The notes under the pieces are model-generated. The model was not told the origin of the DNA and did no database searches. It was given only the letters and a program-made list of their open reading frames with translations. From the NCBI GenBank assembly GCA_028641055.1, contig CM054059.1:111302263-111366262 (forward strand): a stretch of DNA of 64,000 nucleotides. The letters are read 5' to 3'. A program made the translations under genes and the position numbers. This document shows positions 47,460 to 58,535 of the stretch, piece by piece. Numbering within the stretch: the first letter of the stretch is position 1; the number at the start of each line of letters is the position of its first letter. Source of the stretch: Alopecurus myosuroides (taxonomy: Eukaryota > Streptophyta > Magnoliopsida > Poales > Poaceae).

Positions 47460-47918
47460 ACGCCACAGCCTATCAACACTGAAGCCGCCTAGCACCACCA
47501 CTTTTCACGTGGAATTAGTCAAACTACCTCCTCCAGCTTTAGAGAAAAGTCGAGGGAAGAGAGTCCCGTATGGTGGAGCAAAGAGTAGCTATGCGAAGTA
47601 CGAGCTAACTATCATGGTGGCGGCGCTCATACACATTATCAGTTCCACGGCTGGTGGCTGTTATCGGTGCTGCAACCATGCCCAAGAACAATTCTAATAT
47701 TTTTTCTCTACCGTTGCCACCGTTGTGGGAGCTGCACTCAGTGAATTCTGAACGGTGCCAGTAGTCGGGGTCTCACCGCAACAACAGCTCTTTTCCTCTT
47801 TTCAAGAGGAAGGGAAGAGACGAACCGACTAGGGCTGATAGATTGGAGACTGTCATGAAGATAAACAATTGTTAGAAGAAACAAAGGAAAATGTTCAACT
47901 GAAACAAGGAAGCAAGAA
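47460..47918. other. Unassigned sequence between CACTA and element J
   Basis: No gene recognised; possibly the far 3' part of J's pol region. An inverted repeat CTCTTTTCCTCTTTTCAAGAGG lies near 47788-47810. Confidence 0.4.
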
Positions 47919-49349
47919 CTTACTCATCGTCGTCATCATCCAACATATCCGCGTTCCAGGATGTATGGATCTTTGGCAAAGAAGGAGAAGGGGCGCGTGC
48001 ACTTAGCGGGGTCACGATGAGAGGCTCCTTTTCAGGCGACTCCTTACCCAAGGAGTTATCCTTAGAGGTGGCTTCATCATTCTCCGATCGGCGGCGTTTG
48101 CGGATGCGGAGGGTCGCTACCTGATTCCTCCGCGTCATCCGAGGAATCGTGCTCGGAGCTCGAATCGGCTTCGGCAACACTGGTGTCGACTGGGGCGTCC
48201 AGATTGCTCGCCAACAAGTCCGAGACCTCCTCTCCGGAGATTGGCGGGTAGCAATTGGCCACCGCCAAACTCTACAAAAAAGGAAAACAGAAGAAGAAAG
48301 GAAAGAAGAATTTCAGTCAACCAAAAACTTTCGAGCTAGAAAGAAATAGAAGACAAAGAAAAATTCGAACTTACTTCAGGTGGTGGAGGCCTTGATGCCT
48401 CAAAAGCCGCGACTGGGCAGTCGGGGAAGGCCTCGCGCTCTTTCAAGCTGGTGATAGCCGCAATCTTCTTCTCGAATTCAGCATTCGAGAGTTCTTCCCG
48501 GCTCACGCGGCTGGGCTCTTTGGCGACCTGATACTCCCACATCGTGGAGGGCCTCTCCTGCAGGGGCTGAATCCTGCGTTTGAGGAATACACTCGCCAGG
48601 TGCAGGCCGTTCAGCGCAACTCATGCGGTTTGATCGCGAAGAGCGGCCACCTTGGCGAGTAACGGGGTAACAACTTGGTTTTCTTCAACCGAAAGTTTGT
48701 GCGACCAAGACTTCCTCCTCTTCAGGACAGCAAACGGGTGGAACTCGTGGACTCCATCCGCGCTGTTGTCGATGACTTAGAATCATTTCTTCCTCCATCC
48801 TTGGGCAGAGTCGATGAAGTGCATCAAGAAGTAGCCGCTATCCGACTTCGCCTGGATCCCGAAGCCGCCGGTGCGCAACGGCTCCCCGAGCTCAGTGTCT
48901 ACCCGCGATCTCTCGCGGAAGACGCGCACCTTGAAGAGGGCTTTCCAAAGGCCCCAATGAGGGCGAATGCCCAGGAAGCACTCGCAAAGGAAAATGAAGC
49001 ACGATATGTGCTGCACTGCGTTTGGAGGAAAATCGTGGAGCTGTATGCCATAGACATACAGCAGAGCCACGAGGAAAGGATGGAGGAGGAAGGAAAGCCC
49101 GCGCGAAACGTGATCCGCGAAGATCACGCGTTCGTTCGCGTGGGGATTGGGTACCTCCTCTTTTTTTCCGAGGCGCACCCGCTTCTCAGCTTCGGGAGGC
49201 AGCAACCCTTCTTGCTGCATCCCCTTGATGCTCTTGACCGTGGTGTTGGGCGAGCGCCAGTCGCCTGAACGCGGAGCAAGCGGCACGGGAACTTCCTCCG
49301 TCACCCTCGACGAAGAAACGGCGGCACTGCGCTTCTTGCCTCCTGCCAT
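47919..49349 (-). pseudogene. Antisense ORF of element J (putative gypsy-type transposon family)
   Basis: Starts MAGGKKRSAAVSSSR at 49349. The N-terminal domain is the same type as in I: ANERVIFADHVSRGLSFLLHP, LLYVYGIQLHDFPPNAVQHI and FIFLCECFLGIRPHW. It ends prematurely at TGA 48781-48783 after GWRKK, where the I copy continues. Further exons are visible: 48542-48373 (donor GAAGTAAGTT), from about 48268 after TTTTTTGTAG an Asp/Ser/Glu-rich part (SVAEADSSSEHDSSDDAEE), and a basic then acidic end at 48180-47922 next to a donor-like GAGTAAGTT. At least one frame change between the last two makes it a relic. Confidence 0.7.
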
Positions 49350-49445
49350 GGACGCTGGTGCGAGCTTGCAGAGAAAGGACTGAGGATGAGGAAGACGAAG
49401 GCTGGAGAGAATGACGAGAGATTTTCACCGTTTACCCAAGGGCCA

Positions 49446-49454
49446 CCTTTATAC
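49446..49454 (-). promoter_or_regulatory. TATA box of the antisense ORF of J
   Basis: GTATAAAGG on the minus strand about 100 bp before Met 49349, followed by a CT-rich leader (TCTCTCGTCATTCTCTCC). Spacing fits a short plant 5' leader. Confidence 0.6.
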
Positions 49455-49754
49455 ACAGCGCCGCCCGATCCTAACCGTTCGTCGAGCCACGTGGCATCCA
49501 TCACAGCTGACGCGTGTGGAAATGAAACGAAAGGGCGGCGGAAGCTGTTTCATGCCACGATCTCAATAGTGGATCGTGCGCAATTACTGCGCGCAGTCCG
49601 CGTAAAAACCGGAAACGACGTCTCGTTTCCGGTCAAAAAGCTGACAAGGTGGGCCAGCGCCTCTGCTATCTCTCTGTCACGTCCCATCGGGAGGATAAAG
49701 TGCGCCGTGACGTCATGGCGCGCATCATCAAACTGAAAATTTATTCGAATAAAA

Positions 49755-49955
49755 GACCCAAAGCGCGAAATAAACTTCGTACGGGCAGATCAGGACGCGG
49801 AAACTCATTCGCAAAAGCTCCAAACACGAAATAACTTCGTATGGACAAATTATGGCGTGAAACTTCTTTCATGTAAAACAAGACCCTAGACACGAAAACT
49901 CTTTCGTATGGGCGTGAAGAATCCAGACACGAAAATCCTTTCGTATGGACAAAAT
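49755..49955. repeat. Degenerate tandem array with ACGAAA...TTTCGT palindromes
   Basis: Units of about 33-37 bp, about six copies, each with a core like ACACGAAAACTCTTTCGTAT or a decayed form (GCGCGAAATAAACTTCGTAC). It lies between the antisense promoter and the 3' LTR of J. Confidence 0.75.
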
Positions 49956-50567
49956 AGCTTGATTTTCTCACTCGAGAAATCACACACCTAAAACGTCGCG
50001 GGTGCGTAGATCCTGCCACTCCATCACACGATGTCTACACATCACAAACCTGGATGTTCAGCCGACTAGGCACATCCGGATGCCATATTTTCTCGAATAT
50101 GAAGGTAAGACCCAAAAGATCTCTCTTGAGGGCCTGGAATCGCACTCAAGCTGCGTCCTCCGGTAAAATCCGTGTCAACAACACGAAGAAAAATCCTAGC
50201 GGATGCGCCGGGTACCCCTATAGGTTAAGTTCGACTCGGTAAGACCTCTACGTCCTAGTCGCAATGATCACCTCATCGGGTTCGAGTCGGAGGTCTCGAA
50301 TCTGTGTAGGCCAGAACTGTTTTTGCCCTAGTTGCAATTAATTGGCCCTGGTCTTTCGGGAGAGCCAAGCTACTGCGCCACATTCTTCTGCAAAAAATAG
50401 CCAAAAACACGGGCACTTTCACCACTCGATACTCGAGTATTAAACTTATCACACAGGGTATACACCCTCCAAATGGAAAACGACTATAATAGTCATCCGA
50501 AGGAAAGAAAGATCTGAGCGTCTACCCGACTGGAAAAGTCCCAATCGAGCAAACGCTCGGGGGCTAC

Positions 50568-51058
50568 TGACAAAGGGATGAACCTTGGACCCGGCGAATA
50601 AGGATACCTGGTCCTAGGCCCAAGACTGAGGCCCAATACGGGAAGCTTTGGACTACTCTAGAAGGCCCAGTTGAAGCCCACCCGCAATGCCTTGCGGGAT
50701 AAGATAGGAAACTTGTAACCGACATAGTTTAGAGTTCGAGTCCTCCCCGGGTACGGTTTGGGACCTGGCCACCTATATAAGGCCAGGAGAGCCACCGGGA
50801 GAGGGCCAAGCAATATCGCACCATCAAGCCTTGAGCTCGAGATCGTACTCTCGACTTGAGCAATCCCCCATTCTAACCGATTTATTCGATAATACAGATC
50901 GACAGAGGCAGGAGTAAGGGTTTTACCTCTACGAGGGCCCCGAACCTGGGTAAATCGTGTCTCCTGTCTAGCCGACGATCGCCACCAGTGTCCACAGGTT
51001 CTCCTATTCGTAACCCTATATGTTCACCCGAGGGACTTGTTGAGATGCAGATTCGACA
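50568..51058 (+). mobile_element. 3' LTR of element J
   Basis: TGACAAAGGGATGAACC to CAGATTCGACA, about 490 bp; TATA box TATATAAGG at 50774-50782. The exact end may lie at 51064 (GTAACA). Confidence 0.75.
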
Positions 51059-51064
51059 GTAACA

Positions 51065-51976
51065 TCTACTAATTCAACTAGATTACAAAGCTCATGATCA
51101 CATAAAGATCACACCGTGGAAGAGAGAGATGAGACACATAGCTATCGGTAGAGCCCTCATCCCCGGGGGAGAACTACTCCCTCCTCATCATAGGAGACAA
51201 CAACAGCGATGAAGATGGCGGTGGAGTCGATGGAGATGGCTCCGGGGGCACTTCCCCGTCCCGGCAGGTGCCGGAACAGAGATTTCTATCCCCCGAAACT
51301 TGGTGGAAAAGGCCGATTGATCTAGGGTTTATTCCTCAAAGGGAAAAAATAGGCGAAAGGGCGATGCCGGCGGTGGCCGGGGGGCCACACCACCCCTTGG
51401 CACGGCCAGAGGAGGAATCGTGCCCTCCTATGGTGTGGTGGTTCCCGGGTACCCTTTCGGGTCTCTTCGGGACTCCGTGGACCCTCCGGGACTTCTAAGA
51501 CTTCTGGCTTTTGAATCGTCCAATCCCGAGAATATTTCCAGAACAACTTTTCTTAAACTAAAAACAGCAGAAAACAGGAACTGGCTCTGTGGCATCTTGT
51601 CAATAGGTTAATCCCGGGAAATCGATAAAAATGACATAAAGTGTATAGCAAACATGTGGGAAACAACATGAAAACAACATGGAACATCAGAAATTAAGGA
51701 TACGTTTATGACGTATCAACATCCCAAAGCTTAGTTCCTACTCGTCCTCGAGTAGGTAAACGATAAAAACACATAATTTCTGAGGTGACATGCTACCAAC
51801 ATAAACTTGATCATCAATAATGTAAAAGCATAATTAAGTTGAGATCATAGAATTTCAACACAAGCATGATAAATATAATTTTAATAATAAAGCATAGAAA
51901 TCACCTTGCATCATGAGAAGTAACAGAAATAAAAGATCATGAATAACAATGCAACGAAATATATACGTTTGTTTCC
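51065..51976 (-). mobile_element. Fragment of an Athila-like element (LTR part plus 3' zone)
   Basis: 51065-51718 parallels LTR E from about 34432 to its end GACGTATCA; 51719-51976 parallels G 38400-38655. Cut on both sides. Confidence 0.8.
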
Positions 51977-52052
51977 CTATAAAGTTGGTCAAAGTTTAAA
52001 ACAATTGACTTCCATAAAAGGAAAATGTACACTTATTTGAGGACGGAGGGAG
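51977..52052. mobile_element. Truncated Stowaway-type MITE end
   Basis: Ends TTTGAGGACGGAGGGAG followed by TA; the reverse reads CTCCCTCCGTCCTCAAAT, the usual Stowaway terminal repeat. The left end is not seen. Confidence 0.75.
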
Positions 52053-52650
52053 TACGTATTAGTAGTAGTAGTAAACAAGACAAGAGTGAGGGTGCAAAAA
52101 ATGAGATCAACACACATAAATTTGCCTCGCAATTCGACCTCGCGCTGGGCGAAACAGTTCAGTCTCCTAAAATGTGGCAAAAAATGCCTTGTAAAATAAA
52201 ACCACCTTCAGGTGATAACTTAAGCCCTGAACAATAACATCCTCTCTTAAATACAACCAAAATTGAACTGTTAGTCGTGAGACTCCTGCCAGGCCCCTGA
52301 TGAATTTGCATAATCAGCCAATTCGTCTAAACAAAATAATATTATCGTTGGTGGCTGCAAGAAAAATAAAAGGACATCGCCTATCAGTGCTACTTTGTCA
52401 GTTACTCAGTTCGGGTGCGTGTACGTTCAATAAACCTGACGATGTTACTTCTGACTCTAGTACCACCAAAAATCCTAGTTGGGTGCTCATCCCGTGGCAT
52501 TGGCATCACCTAATCCCAAACCAGGCCCGGAAGCCGTCATTGCCCATGCTGTTTGACGGGTAAGCCATGTTTATAACGTGAACCTTTATAATGTGAACTG
52601 GGATATAGAGCAATTAAAGCAAACATGAAGTTCTCCGGCTTGAGGCAACG
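52053..52650. other. Unassigned sequence
   Basis: AT-rich, no coding motif. It could be 3' untranslated sequence of the gene-like fragment to its right (read on the minus strand). Confidence 0.4.
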
Positions 52651-52689
52651 CAGATGCGTACGATGCTGGGGCGCTCTCACCGGTCTTAG

Positions 52690-53150
52690 TCCTCGTGGCA
52701 CAACAGCTTGAGCTTGAGGATGGACATGCCCGTGAACTCGCCGCTGTTCTCCTTGCCCGCGCACAGGTATGTGGAGCTAAAGTGCTGAACTCGCCAGCTA
52801 CGTCCCGATGAGGTTGTGTGGTCGCAACGTCGGGCACGTTGGCCGTCATGTGCGGCAGCAGCGACGCGTACCGCCCGGCCACCCGGGTCGTTTCTGTCCC
52901 GTCCGGCTGCATTGGCATTGGCGTGTCCGTCGGATCGAACACTAGACCCATACGCGCGAGCCTGGAGGTGGTGTGCACCGTTCTTGGCCACCGGGACGTG
53001 CAGGTGCAGCCAGGGGAGAAGCTTCAGCGGGATGGATTTTCTTCTGCCGTTGGACCCTGCCAGGCCATAGAGGTGGCCGTGGGAGAACCGGAAGAGGGCG
53101 CTCCTCAGCAGCTCCTTCTAGCGCGCGGACACAAAAAGCTTTCGAACCCT
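52690..53150 (-). pseudogene. Captured gene-like fragment, function unknown
   Basis: Read on the minus strand, GC-rich third positions and a coherent frame: KELLRSALFRFSHGHLYGLA near 53130-53070, KLLPWLHLHVPVAKNGAHH near 53020-52970, then in another frame DPTDTPMPMQPDGTETTRVA near 52940-52880 and, at the end, TYLCAGKENSGEF and ILKLKLLCHED before a stop near 52690. Two frame changes are needed. Codon use is unlike the surrounding retroelements. I do not recognise the family; it looks like a host exon picked up by a transposon or left from a broken gene. Confidence 0.45.
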
Positions 53151-53359
53151 AACCTTGCGAGTATCTTGAACTTGTGCCAGACGGGTCAGGGAATTAAACC
53201 TCGCGCAAACCGAGTCACCTAAGAAATCGGTGGATGCACGTAGAGGTTAGATAGATTATCGGTGGCAGGGTGGGTAATTTGTGTCTAACTTTAGGGGCAA
53301 TTTCAATGACCTACCAAACCAAACCAAGGAAGCCTTAACGCCTTTATTATTAGGTATAG
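53151..53359. other. Right end of the composite block
   Basis: Nothing coding. It ends CCTTTATTATTAGGTATAG before the H LTR resumes. Confidence 0.4.
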
Positions 53360-54439
53360 AATTCAATCAAATACCCTGCAAGTTCAAACAGCACCAAATT
53401 CCAAGTCATGAAAACTACCAAACCATTCTAATATTTTAATCCAATTAATAATAGGGTTCACCCTATTAAACTTGTTGTTTTCAAATATTAATCAATTAAT
53501 TTGCAAATTATTCCAATTCAAACCAATGTGCAAAAACAGCAAATAAATTTGAATTTCAAAAACTTAAGTGGCCAAGTGGTAGATGTTGGAATAACAAACC
53601 CACATGATTTTTTCCAAATTTTTATCAAATCAAAAACCTATCTTTTGCTTCCATTTTCTAATTGCTACAAAAAAAATTTGGAACAAATAATTAAAAGGGA
53701 GAGAAGAGTGGCAGCCCACCCCTTTTTCCTTTTTCCCCCAAGCCCACTTTCCACTTCCAGCCCGATACCCCTTCTCCCCCTTGTCGTCTTCCTCCTCCAT
53801 CTGTACGAACCCACCTCCTCCACACGATCTCTCCCTCCCCTCTCTGATGGCTAGCCGTACCAATGCTCCTCCCACCATAAAACTCCCCCTCTGCCTCACC
53901 TAAGCCCCTAACCCTAGCCTAGCGCCGCCATCCTCTTCCTCCCTCATCTCCTCCATCTCCCTGCAATCTCCTCTGCTCTGTAATCTCTGAAACCCACCCG
54001 AAATACCTCCTCCTCCTCCGTTGATCGCCGGAGATCCGGCCACCCTCCGGCCGTTTTAGACGTGGGAATGGAACCCCTAGGGCTCCATGTCCCTCCTCCA
54101 CCCCTCGGCTTGGGCCAAGGAGCCCCGGAGCTCCGCCGCCGTCCGTGGTCTCGCCGGCCGCTGCACTGCCTCCTCCGCCTGCTGTCCGCCTCGACCGCCT
54201 CCCTGTCCGCTCGAAAGGTGAGCGCCCACCTCTTCCTGCTCGCTCCCCTCCTCTCCGTCTTGAACCGCTCCCCTCACAGCACCCCACGCCCCCACGCCGC
54301 AGCACGCCCCCACGGCCCTCCTCTCCGGCGAGAGCAGCAGCCATCGCAGCCATGTCCCTGTCGACCACCCCCCTGTTGGTTCAGTTACGTGAAAAAAAAT
54401 TCAGTTACAGCCGCACCACACATTATTCCCCCGAGTGCC

Positions 54440-54540
54440 CCCCTCCTATCACAAGTTTAGCAACACCCCACTGGTTATGTCCCCTTTGCGCGCCCAGGAG
54501 GTGGGGGGTTCGATTCCCCCCTCCCACAGTAAACCCAAAA
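54440..54540 (+). other. tRNA-like box in LTR H (5' copy)
   Basis: GGGGGTTCGATTCCCCC is a perfect T-arm with the polymerase III B-box core GGTTCGATTCC, and an A-box-like stretch (TTAGCAACACCCCACTGG) lies about 50 bases upstream. The acceptor stem does not pair, so this is not a working tRNA. The same sequence is at about 60347-60447 in the 3' LTR. Confidence 0.5.
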
Positions 54541-57500
54541 CATTTTTTTGCATCGTTTTGATACTTAAAACTTCCAGGAAATCACAAATAGGCCCTTGCC
54601 AGTTAATTCTAGCCCCTGGAAGATATTTTCCAAGTCCCTAATAAGTTAAAAAATGGCAGATTTACCCCAAATCTTGTAAATTGCATAAGAAAATCGTTTT
54701 AACTCCAAATTCAACATTTTTAATATGTTTTCTGTACCAAATTAAATGCTCTATCCAAATATAAAATTTGTTTACTGTTTTGAATATTTTAAATTGGTGC
54801 AATATTTGAAAACTTGTCAAATTCACTTAAACTTGCAAAATTCATAACTTGGGCATAAAAATTCCAAATTCCACAAACTAAATATGTTTTCCAATCAACT
54901 TTTCATGTACTTTCCAAATATAAATTTTGTTTGCTGTTCTGAATAATTTAAATTGCTGAAAACAACTGTTTCCTAATTATTGCATTTAAAATTGCCAAAA
55001 TAATAACTTGCTCATTTTAAATCCAATTTCCACAAATGAAATATGTTTTCCATGCAAAATTAAACCCTCTTTCCAAATATAAAATTTGTTTCATGTTTTG
55101 AATAATTAAAATTGGTTAAATGATTTAAACCTTGTTTAAATCATTTAATAATGGTAAAATTATAACTTGATCAAAACAAATTCTTTTGGGACATATAAAA
55201 TATGTTTTCAAACCATAAAAGCATAACATTTTCAAATATGAACTTCACTCAATGTTTTGCACAAATAAAAAATTCAAATAAGTTCATGTTTGAATTAAAT
55301 TCCTTTACTTCTTGCTTAAACTTGTTTAATTCCTAAATAATTTATTTGAAATCCTTTTTCAATAAGTGAAACATGTAATCCACCTAAAATTTGATGTTCT
55401 CTTCAAATATAAACTTTGTTATCTGTTTTGAACAATTTAACTTGATGAAAACAACAAATGCTTGTGTGACACCTTTAAGTAACCAAAATTCCATAACCTG
55501 ATAAATGAATTTCTAAACTTGGTAAACCTTATTTCCAATTGCTTCTATTGTTGTTATTTTGTTGTTTTCCTCATCCATGCATCATGCTAATCCACTTTCA
55601 TATAATGATTAGTTGTAAAACAATTAATTCAACCATAATTCATGGGCTTTCCATATGCAATCCAATTGCATATGGGTCCATTTAATCATGTTGCTATCTT
55701 GTCAACTAGTTTATTTTGATGCATCAATTAAACCATCATGCATCATCCCATGTTTGTGCACTATGCCATGTTATTGATTGTTTGTTATCTGCGTTGTTTG
55801 TTTGCTTCTTCTCGGATAAACGACGACGTTGAGACCTACGATACTTACGACACCCCTTCTAAGGAGTTAGCTCAGTACCAGGCTACTGGGTTTGCAGGCA
55901 AGTTATCACTCACATGAACCATTGTGTTCCTTTCAACATTGGATACCGATACTTTCCGTTGTCTATTTCTGCTAGCCTTAGTAGTTGTTGTTTCTGCTAC
56001 GAACCTACCATATGAATCCCTTAACCCTGATATTGCCTCACCACCACTCCTACAACCCCATTGATTGAGCCAGTGTCTTACTAGCATGCTTAGGTTGTTT
56101 TGCTCGAGTCTGTTACCCGTTACTTTCTGTTACTATATTCCATTATGTTCTGGGGGCTCGATGTTTAATCAATCAATCATGCTAATGTTATTATCAATAA
56201 TAAATTTGATGATACGGCACCGGCAGGAGGCCCTTTGTGGTTTTGAGCCCTGCTAGTGTCGACCCTAATAGGAAAAGGGTCTTGTCTACTGATCCATGAT
56301 GAGCGCACTACCCGCATGTGGGAAGCGAGTATGGGCGCCCCCCTCAATTTGACTCGATTCGCATCTCGTCCAAATCGCCTCATTTAGTTCGGGTTTTCCA
56401 TTTGCTGCATGCATGATCTTGCAAGCCCTTGGTACCCGGGTGGAACTTTCATAGTCGGCATATAGGGGGACACGTTCTTAGAGTGCTATGAGGGTCCATT
56501 TTCTTCTGGGCTCGATTAGCCGTGCGCCCAAGGTGCTTTGGGCTTGATGCGAAGAAGAGTTGAGTTGTGTTGAGTGCCCCGCTTGGTGGGAGGCATCCCA
56601 TCTGGCGGGTTACTCATGCGTGTACGGCCAAATTGGTGCAACCCTGTAGGGATAATCTTCTCGAGAAGCCGTGTTTTCCGCGGTTATGGATTACTTGGTG
56701 AAAGTACTGGCTAACAAGTACTCAGGACAACTTAAACCTAATGATTAACAACCTTACACCCAATGATTAACAATTTGACTAGTAATAGGCTTATTGACAC
56801 AATAATCTGAACCATCATTAATTCAACTGTGTGAGTTATCCTCGGATTGCTTCTTTGGATAAGGGGCGAGATCCAGGATGGGTTTGTTTGGAGTTAGTTG
56901 ATAGGTTGGTTACGATACACGATCTTATCTCCTTTCTGGTAGCCGGAAGTGGTAGAAACTCTGTAGTTGTTTAGAGCAGCCAGTTGCAGCATCTTTTATA
57001 TCCCCTTTCTTTCGTTGAACCCAAAGCATTTGTGCTTGGTGTTGACGGGTTACACTTTGGTGAACTGTGAGTCTTGCTTGCCGGTACGTTTATGTACTGA
57101 CCCCTTTGGGGCTGTGGTTTCCGCAGACCTACGTTTCCGAGGATCTACATGGTGGCTACTACGTGGAGTATGACGAGACTGCTGACGAGTAGATAGCGGA
57201 CCCGGGCAGGATCCGAGACTTCGTGGATGGGCTCCGTCTGTTCGTTTCCGGCCTCTTAGGCCTATTTGGTTCTTGTCTATACTCAGACATGTTGGATGCT
57301 TCCGCTGTGATGTAATGATGATATGTTGGGACATGTGTCCTCTGGATGATTGTATTTGCTATCTCTGCTCTAATGAGAGCTATTTGCAACTTATTTCAAT
57401 CTTTTGTGTCGTAGAGATCTGTTGTGATATCACTTGTTCAAACGCCGTTGACGTACAATGTGTGTATGTTTTGAAGTACGTCAACGGAAGTATCTGGATT

Positions 57501-57662
57501 TCTACGGGATGGTTTGCGCAGACGATGAATAGTGAGAGAATGGTTGTCACACGTTTACGTGTTGGCCTGCTCATATTGAGATGCGGGTGCCGGTATGCCC
57601 CGTAAGACATTTATCTACTGTTTAACGTACTGTGAGTATCCCCTAGAAGTCCGGGTGCGACA

Positions 57663-58535
57663 AATGGTATCAGAGCCTGTCTGCCTGTAGGATCCCTTTT
57701 TACTGGTCGCAGTTGAGTCTAGAAACTATTTTGTAGCTATATAGGAAAAATGAAACGTGAGAGTAGGAATTCTGTTCCTTTTCTTCTTTCCCCACCCACC
57801 TTCCCTTTTCTGGTAAGGAAGTGCAACGTTGTTTTCCCTTCTCATCTAAACTTTCAAGTTAGGATTTCACGTATCCTGGTTTCTCTAGGATGGTTATATC
57901 TACTAGACCAAAGGAATGGAGGTGGTTGTGACATGATTAATCATGTTGCCTACTCACGATTGAGAATGGAGGCGTGTAAGCCCCGGAAGCAGATCCTCTA
58001 TTCCTTAAGCAGTAGATATTGATCCTTTAGAAGCCCGGATGGGTTATCCGTAGTACCTCAGGAGTTTTGTTCTCGTTTTCCCCGATATTGATATCCTGTT
58101 CTTCTCAACATCCTTTTGTCCGTTGAAATATTGTTGTTGTTTTCCATTTCAGTTCTTCTACCGGCGTCTAATCAAAACTTCCCAAATAACAAGTCTATCT
58201 GGCCAGAAAGGTTGTTGTTGTTTCGAAAACTACCAGGCTATGAGAGCTGGCATTCCTATCACCTGGGGTTGTTTCGAGGAAGCATTCCTGAATCACCACA
58301 TTCCAGATAGTCTATTTCCCAAATGAATCAAGTTCTATTCAGCTATACACCCTCCATACAAAACCTCTTCCTTTACTTGAAAATGTTCCGGTGGTTTGCA
58401 AATTCCCTGACGTCTATCCAAGGTGCACGATGTGTTTCACGTATCACAGCTCAAGAGGATCTTCCCAAGAAGTTTCCGGACCTTTTCTTTTCTCAGTAGG
58501 AATCTCGGGGCGCGATTCCTTCAAGGGAGGCGTTT
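57663..58535 (+). pseudogene. Internal region of element H: fused remnants of gag and pol
   Basis: A leader and a short Met frame near 57750 come first. A gag piece reads AMRAGIPITWGCFEEAFLNH and HIPDSLFPK near 58238-58326. A protease-RT linker piece VPVVCKFPDVYP follows near 58388-58422, matching VVNEFPDVFP of element A. Directly joined is the integrase-end piece VHDVFHVSQLKR near 58423-58458. All of protease, RT, RNase H and most of integrase are deleted. The polypurine tract TCAAGGGAGGCGTTT is at 58521-58535. Confidence 0.78.
57665..57676 (+). other. Primer-binding site of element H
   Basis: TGGTATCAGAGC, complementary to the 3' end of initiator methionine tRNA, two bases after the LTR end. 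Usual in chromoviruses. Confidence 0.88.

Larger units (their letters stand above)
47919..51058 (+). mobile_element. Element J: 3' end of a Tat-type element with antisense ORF
   Basis: Plus orientation is set by the purine tract CGCTCGGGGGCTAC (50554-50567) and the following LTR 50568-51058. Only the antisense ORF and 3' zone remain; gag and pol are missing. The same layout (antisense ORF, then polypurine tract and short LTR) is seen in element I. Confidence 0.78.
45349..53359. other. 8 kb composite block inside 5' LTR of H
   Basis: Left limit after TTTTAAAATA, right limit before ATTCAATCAAATACCC. No matching target duplication is visible and 27 bp of host LTR are lost. Contents in order: an H-like LTR fragment, unassigned GC-rich sequence, a CACTA element, the 3' end of Tat element J, an Athila-like LTR fragment, a Stowaway end and a gene-derived fragment. 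The right end reads CCTTTATTATTAGGTATAG. Confidence 0.8.
44644..57662 (+). mobile_element. 5' LTR of element H, interrupted
   Basis: TGTAACATCCCAAG to GGTGCGACA. Parts 44644-45348 and 53360-57662 align with the 3' LTR. 27 bp present in the 3' LTR (about 59241-59267) are missing here and replaced by 45349-53359. There is no gene in the AT-rich stretch 54600-55800. Exon-like pieces lie at 55805-55892 and 57131-57190. Confidence 0.9.

Noticed and set aside
54440..54540. A complete tRNA gene
   Set aside because: The T-arm is good but the acceptor stem and anticodon arm do not pair.
53919..54561. Long overlapping frames of 130-150 residues on both strands in LTR H, repeated at 59826-60468
   Set aside because: Simple-sequence Pro/Arg/Gly-rich translation of the GC-rich LTR leader; both strands open; identical in both LTRs because they are LTRs.
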